Assembly (NCBI GenBank): GCA_054601695.1
Contig: BAAHQB010000018.1
Span: forward strand, 248,001-312,000
Source of the DNA: Amorphochlora amoebiformis
Lineage: Eukaryota > Cercozoa > Chlorarachniophyceae
Reading direction: 5' to 3'
DNA: 64,000 nt
The position numbers and the translations under genes were made by a program. The notes below the pieces were generated by a model that saw nothing but the letters and a program-made list of their open reading frames with translations, ran no database searches and was not told where the DNA came from. Positions 1-64,000 of the stretch are shown piece by piece. Numbering within the stretch: the stretch's first letter is position 1; every line of letters starts with the position of its first letter.

Positions 1-11
1 ACCTCCTTTAC

Positions 12-4558
<4,547 letters not shown>

Positions 4559-4679
4559 GGAAGAAGAATGTCTTGTGCCCCCCCCACCCGTCTTTTTCTT
4601 TTCCGTTTTCTAATATTAAAATATCGCTCCAGTCGGACACGTGTCAGCATGATGTCTTTTTTTAAATTTTCGATGGATC

Positions 4680-5793
4680 CCTATTGTGAGTCTTTGTTGG
4701 TCCTATCAGACGTGGATAAAATTCGTGTAGAGTTTCCATAGCTTGTTTACCGAAAGGGTACGCATATATAGATAGTGGGGGAGTGAGGGAAACCCCAATG
4801 TAAATATTTACACGGGGTCTTCTGGGGTGGTTTTAGAGGTCTACGAAGTATACTTTCCGCACCACTGGACCAGTATATACAGATGAGACTGAACCATACG
4901 AAGTCCATAGATTAGAAGCTTTTTCCGCTAAGTAGTCTTTCAAATACTATTGTTGGAAATCAAATATCTCAATGTCTAGAATGTCTAGAATGTGCGTGAT
5001 GCTGTGTGTATATTCTAGATATTTCTTATACGATATTCATTAAGATATATTTGATTTCCGTTTTCCAACAACTATACAACTATTAAAGTGTCAATCATCA
5101 TATTAGATTGACTATATCTAGTATATCTAGAATAATTATGGACTAGATAGGTTTGAAAATGATGAACAATATCTAGGATATCCATTAAAACACTTCTAAT
5201 GATTGCACTATATTCTACATTAACTATTAACGATTCATTGCCTGCGACAGTAGTCGACCTTTGTCTAGATCTATATAAAAGTATATATGCTAGATTACAT
5301 TATGACGATTATATAATACTAGAAATAAACGATATACACCAGAAAACCAGAAAAATCCAAGATATCCTCTAGATCATGAGTCACCCGATAAATAATCTAG
5401 TAATATCTAGAATATTCGAAATTAATCTGGAGAATTACATTGCATATGCAGACTAGATAAAAATACATATATATATGTGTATACATCTAGATACATGTAT
5501 GTGTGTGTATATATGTATCAGTCTGCTAGTAATAGTATAATATTGTATAATATAATTATACATACAATATTGGGTATTGTAATACATATGTTATGTATCT
5601 AGCGTATTATTCATACCGCGATACGTTTACTACGAATCACGTTTTCAAACCAAAAAACCTTTTAATAAGACAAAAACCATAATGACTTTCTCAGACAAGC
5701 GGATATAGAAGACCGCAATTGCCTACAATTGCACATCTTAACTGCCACAGACCTCTAGTCTCTGATAATTTTCTAGCCGAGAAGCTAATTTCT
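4680..5793. other. 3' flank without genes, CTAG-rich
   Basis: This is the spacer downstream of the sushi-domain gene. Unlike the introns it has almost no long TA runs. Between about 4970 and 5490 I count about 15 CTAG tetranucleotides, where about 2 are expected by chance; many occur as TCTAGA or CTAGAT. An imperfect inverted repeat (4949-4972 against about 5042-5080) could form a hairpin. No coding potential is seen. Confidence 0.6.
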
Positions 5794-21180
<15,387 letters not shown>

Positions 21181-22235
21181 AGCCCCGAAGTCGTCGTTTT
21201 TGTCCAGGGGAATGGGGACGACACAACGTCCCACGCGAAATGTGCTGGTGAGAAGCGGTGGATTTCTGGGAATTCAACCGAAAAATATTTAGAATATTGG
21301 AAAAAATAAATGCCGAATTATTTTAGGGACAATTTTAAATTATTCGGGCTGACAACTAAAAAGCTGGGATTTCCTTAATGGTGGTCAATAGCGGTCAATA
21401 TCCGGTTAGTAGCCTCCCAATGGCGACAAATAAATAGTTGACAATCGAAAAATGTCGAAAGACCTGCACACGGTGTGTCCCTTTCCGCCTTCCCGTCGGA
21501 CGCAGTATGCTAAACTATTTCTCGTCCACATGTGTGGGGACAAAATGATGCTTATGGCGTGTCGAAGAACATCAAACCCTTTCGTCATCCATCTTTTTCG
21601 GCTTTTCCGCCTCCGAAGTCTGAACCTTCAACGAACCTCAACCATCTCATTAAAGTCTCACTGGGCAGGAAGAGCAATCAAGGTGATGTTTCGTGATTAT
21701 GTCCCATAATAACTGACTGACTTCAGTCTTGGCTTTATATTTGTAGTGCGAGCTCGGTCTGTGAAAGACCCGCTCTGATAGCAGCAGGTGAGACAACCCA
21801 GATGGACATCATTGTTACTGTACTTATAAGATACAATGACAGCAATGTAGTGATGTCCATTGTGTCACTTCGAATACTCTGTGCTTGGGCACTGGACAAC
21901 ACCGATGTGCTCATTCCTGCCTATATTGACACATCCACAGTGGTTGAGCGAGCTTTGATTCTTCCACTCCTCAGGTGAGGCAGGTGAGGGAGAGGAGTGG
22001 GAAGGACGCGGGATGGCGTAGAGGTGAAGAGGGAAGGAAAAGATGAGACGAGGCGAACTGAATCCAGGGGAGGGGATGAAAAGGGAGGAGAGGCCAAGGA
22101 GTAGAGGCGAGGGGATATGTTGCCATCTCCTCCTCGGTCCACCACTGTACACTCTCCTAGAAACTCTCCAGACAATTTTTTCGGCTAGGAAACTGACTAG
22201 GGAGTCGTCAGGGGCAGTGGAGACTAGTTCTTGTC
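21181..22235. promoter_or_regulatory. Divergent promoter region
   Basis: This region of about 1.05 kb lies between the start codons of the sushi-domain gene (minus) and CFAP58 (plus), so it must hold both promoters and 5' UTRs. It lacks TA runs. An imperfect inverted repeat at about 21801-21867 pairs GATGGACATCAttgttactg with a downstream TGATGTCCATTG. No TATA box or known motif is assigned. An open frame here on the minus strand is not needed by either gene model. Confidence 0.55.
21801..21867. repeat. Imperfect inverted repeat in divergent promoter
   Basis: The arms share GGACATCA / TGATGTCC and flank CATTGTTACTGT... with a complementary ACAGCAATG. The dyad is about 65 bp and lies about 370-430 bp upstream of the CFAP58 start codon. 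Confidence 0.5.
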
Positions 22236-27812
<5,577 letters not shown>

Positions 27813-28494
27813 GCCATGATTTAATTTAGTTAACTCATGAAAATCGATATTAGTGTAGAAACTCTTGCTTGCTAGGCTGGATTCATCACGATCTGAAAAT
27901 ATCTAGGGTCGTACGTCTGGGTTCTTAAACACTAGAAGGATATCTAGGACGTGGGAGAACAACTGTCTAGACTGTACTAAATGTAATACTAGTAACTAGA
28001 GTAAGTTTTAAGTCGTACGAAAGTTACTACAGTTAGTCTATACTTGTCTTGTAATAACTATATATAATTTAAATCACTACTTAATTGGGCACATTAAGTG
28101 TACATTAAGAATCCATCCCGCATTTGTAATCACTTTAAACTATATATATAGCTAGCTTAAAAGGTGTACTAGATATTTAACTTACGATCATCGTCTAGTC
28201 GTGTATATATACAACTAGAATAATTAAAGCGACACGAACTGAATTAAACTCCTTGTAGCACGGGCGAACTAGATAAGGCTCCGGGTCAATCTAGTCAATG
28301 TCAATGATATGCTTTGGATTCTAGGTATTTCGCGTTCCATGAGCCACTAGCTAGTTTAAAGCTAGAAAACTGACCATTCACCCCGTAGTGCCGTTAAATA
28401 AGCGTTACTATCGCAGTCCAATGTAACGTCATAGATCGTTATGTAACGACACAAAGCCGTTACACGAGTTACAATGTAGCTTGTCAAAGAGCAG
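27813..28494. other. Convergent spacer, CTAG-rich
   Basis: This tail-to-tail spacer of 682 bp separates CFAP58 and the Albino3-like gene. It has no TA microsatellite beyond a short tract near 28141. I count about 17 CTAG tetranucleotides between 27870 and 28365. It presumably contains both 3' UTRs and polyadenylation sites; I assign no exact signal. Confidence 0.6.
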
Positions 28495-42466
<13,972 letters not shown>

Positions 42467-42731
42467 CCGTAAAGCGCGGGAAGCAGAGAGTTCAAGCAAT
42501 ACGGCTGGGATATCTCACCTATGGGACGGTAGACATAGATAGTTGTTCATTTTTTAAGAGGCTGGAGGTCGCCCAGGGTCGTATAGAGGGCTGGGCGTGG
42601 CGCGGTTCGAGGTGTCGGGGCTCGGCACGGCAGCCACAGCCGACTTTTTTTAAGGCTTCCAATTTTCTCCTGAAAAAGACGGCACGACAGGGTGAGTCAT
42701 TTGACCCCCAGCATAGAGTTCCTCTGCAAGG
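42467..42731. promoter_or_regulatory. Short bidirectional promoter
   Basis: Only 265 bp separate the start codons of the minus-strand Albino3-like gene and the plus-strand ubiquitin-like membrane protein gene. Both promoters and 5' UTRs must fit here unless an upstream non-coding exon exists. The segment is GC-richer than the introns and has no TA run. Confidence 0.5.
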
Positions 42732-45431
<2,700 letters not shown>

Positions 45432-46755
45432 TGCCATCCGCATGATGCATGGGCATACTAGGCATAGCCTGTGTCCTCTTGTACCGAGTTCAGCTAGATT
45501 ATAGTTAGGAAGTATACTGTCCAATTTATGATTGATTGAATGAGATTTAAATTTGTCACTCGCATGTTGTCCGATATTGATTCTACTAGATACAATTGTA
45601 TACTTTCGCTAATTCTAGTGATTAATACTTTAGATATAGTCTAGATAGTATCAGGAAGTTAATTTGACTTAATTAGTGTGCGATACCTTCTTGACCAGCA
45701 TGATGAATCAAGGCTTTGAACAGGGAACTCCAGAACTAGAACTTAACTAGCTTAATTACTTAATGATTGAAAATTACATCATTGAACGGTATCAGGTACT
45801 AACCGTACTATATATATATATATATATATCGATATCGAGTCATATCATGTCAAAGATGTACACATTGTAAATATAAATTAAATAATATGTTTATTACTAT
45901 TATTACTATTATTGAATGAATAGCCTGACTATTTATGACTAGTCTAGCCAGGAAAGGTAAACTGAAGTTTGGGATAACTAGTTAAATCTAGTTGGAACAG
46001 CTGTACAAGAAAAATAATTGTATTTGATACGTCAAATATGTGGTGAAGCAAACATTATAGCGAACCAGCAAAAAAACAACGGAAGTATGGGTATTTTTTG
46101 CCCGAATTATTCAGATTCACGAGAGCAGTTCCAGTCTTCCAGATGACCTGAGTCACCTGATGTATTTGGAGAAAACACATCTTTAATCAACGGATCAACA
46201 CGTATTGATACATTTAAAAAAAAATATTTGTTTAGACAATCAATAATACACTGGAAGGTAAATTTATGCTTTACAAGTACCTCCAGGCATCTAATACCAA
46301 AACTATTGTCAATGTGTTACCGAAAACTATAAACCTATAATAATTTCTGTCATACCGCTGTTCAAATGACTCCTCCAGAAGCACAAGCAGAATTATGGTA
46401 TGTTTAAGGCCAGACTGAATATTATGAAGAAGGTCAATAAGAATAAGGTAAAGAGACCATGGTTAAAGGTAAGAGAGAAGGAATGTCATTGGAAGAGAAG
46501 ACATTAGATAAAAAGTATAAAATACATCGAAGAAAAAGGTTTATACTGTTGAAATGATTGATTCCTCCAATTTTTATCGTGGATGGCCTCAAACGGAAAT
46601 ATCTCAGGGCCCGCATACAGCAAAGTTAAGCTCCTGCTGGATCCGGATCAATACACCGGGACATCCCTGAGATGGTTTACTTCCGGGGACATCCGCAGGA
46701 CACTTGAGTGAATAATGTTTTTTTTAATTCCTCGGCTAAAATTTAAAATTTTGAA
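45432..46755. other. Intergenic spacer, CTAG-rich first part
   Basis: This 1.3 kb lies between the ubiquitin-like membrane protein gene and the next plus-strand gene. About 10 CTAG tetranucleotides lie between 45490 and 45990. There is only one short TA run, near 45811. Short open frames here have no splice support or recognisable content. The 3' end of the interval should contain the promoter of the downstream gene. Confidence 0.55.

Positions 46756-64000
<17,245 letters not shown>

Overview
Nuclear DNA of a flagellated, plastid-bearing unicellular eukaryote. The window holds six protein-coding genes with spliceosomal GT-AG introns and no RNA gene or mobile-element ORF that I could recognise. 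Most of the sequence is intron made of (TA)n, (CT/GA)n and telomere-type (CCCTAA/TTAGGG)n repeats. Most long open frames are translations of these repeats and were ignored. I rebuilt the genes by hand from small GC-richer islands flanked by splice sites and required reading phase to match from exon to exon. Four complete chains close without a phase error.

Layout: (1) about 1-4560, minus strand, an unresolved partial gene; (2) 5794-21180, minus, 32 exons, 943 aa, a signal-peptide protein with a sushi/CCP-like Cys-rich ectodomain, a Pro-rich stalk and several membrane helices; (3) 22236-27812, plus, 10 exons, 875 aa, the flagellar coiled-coil protein CFAP58; (4) 28495-42466, minus, 22 exons, 582 aa, a YidC/Oxa1/Albino3 membrane insertase whose leader looks bipartite (signal peptide plus Arg/Ser-rich transit peptide); (5) 42732-45431, plus, 8 exons, 317 aa, an N-terminal ubiquitin-like domain followed by hydrophobic helices; (6) 46756 to beyond the window, plus, a signal-peptide protein with low-complexity repeats and two LDL-receptor-A-like Cys modules. 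Genes 2/3 and 4/5 are divergent, and genes 3/4 converge.

Organism: CFAP58 implies a flagellum. An Albino3-type insertase with a bipartite leader implies a photosynthetic secondary plastid. The leader has no Phe after the predicted signal-peptide cleavage site, the telomere-type hexamer is TTAGGG, and the genes are very intron-rich with GT-AG borders. Together these fit a chlorarachniophyte-like alga better than a heterokont, cryptophyte or dinoflagellate. This is inference, and haptophytes or chromerid relatives are not excluded.

Three genome-level patterns stand out. First, telomere-type arrays sit inside introns, almost always with the C-rich strand as the sense strand, and many directly abut the 3' splice site, where each repeat supplies a CTAAC branch-site-like motif. 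Seven copies of a roughly 60-bp non-telomeric element, all in sense orientation, are embedded in these arrays. Second, many exons carry truncated copies of their own edge in the neighbouring intron: 5'-edge copies with the 3' splice site lie upstream, and 3'-edge copies with the 5' splice site lie downstream. In two places these form arrays of 8-12 decoy splice sites. Third, the gene-end spacers have almost no TA runs and are dense in the tetranucleotide CTAG.
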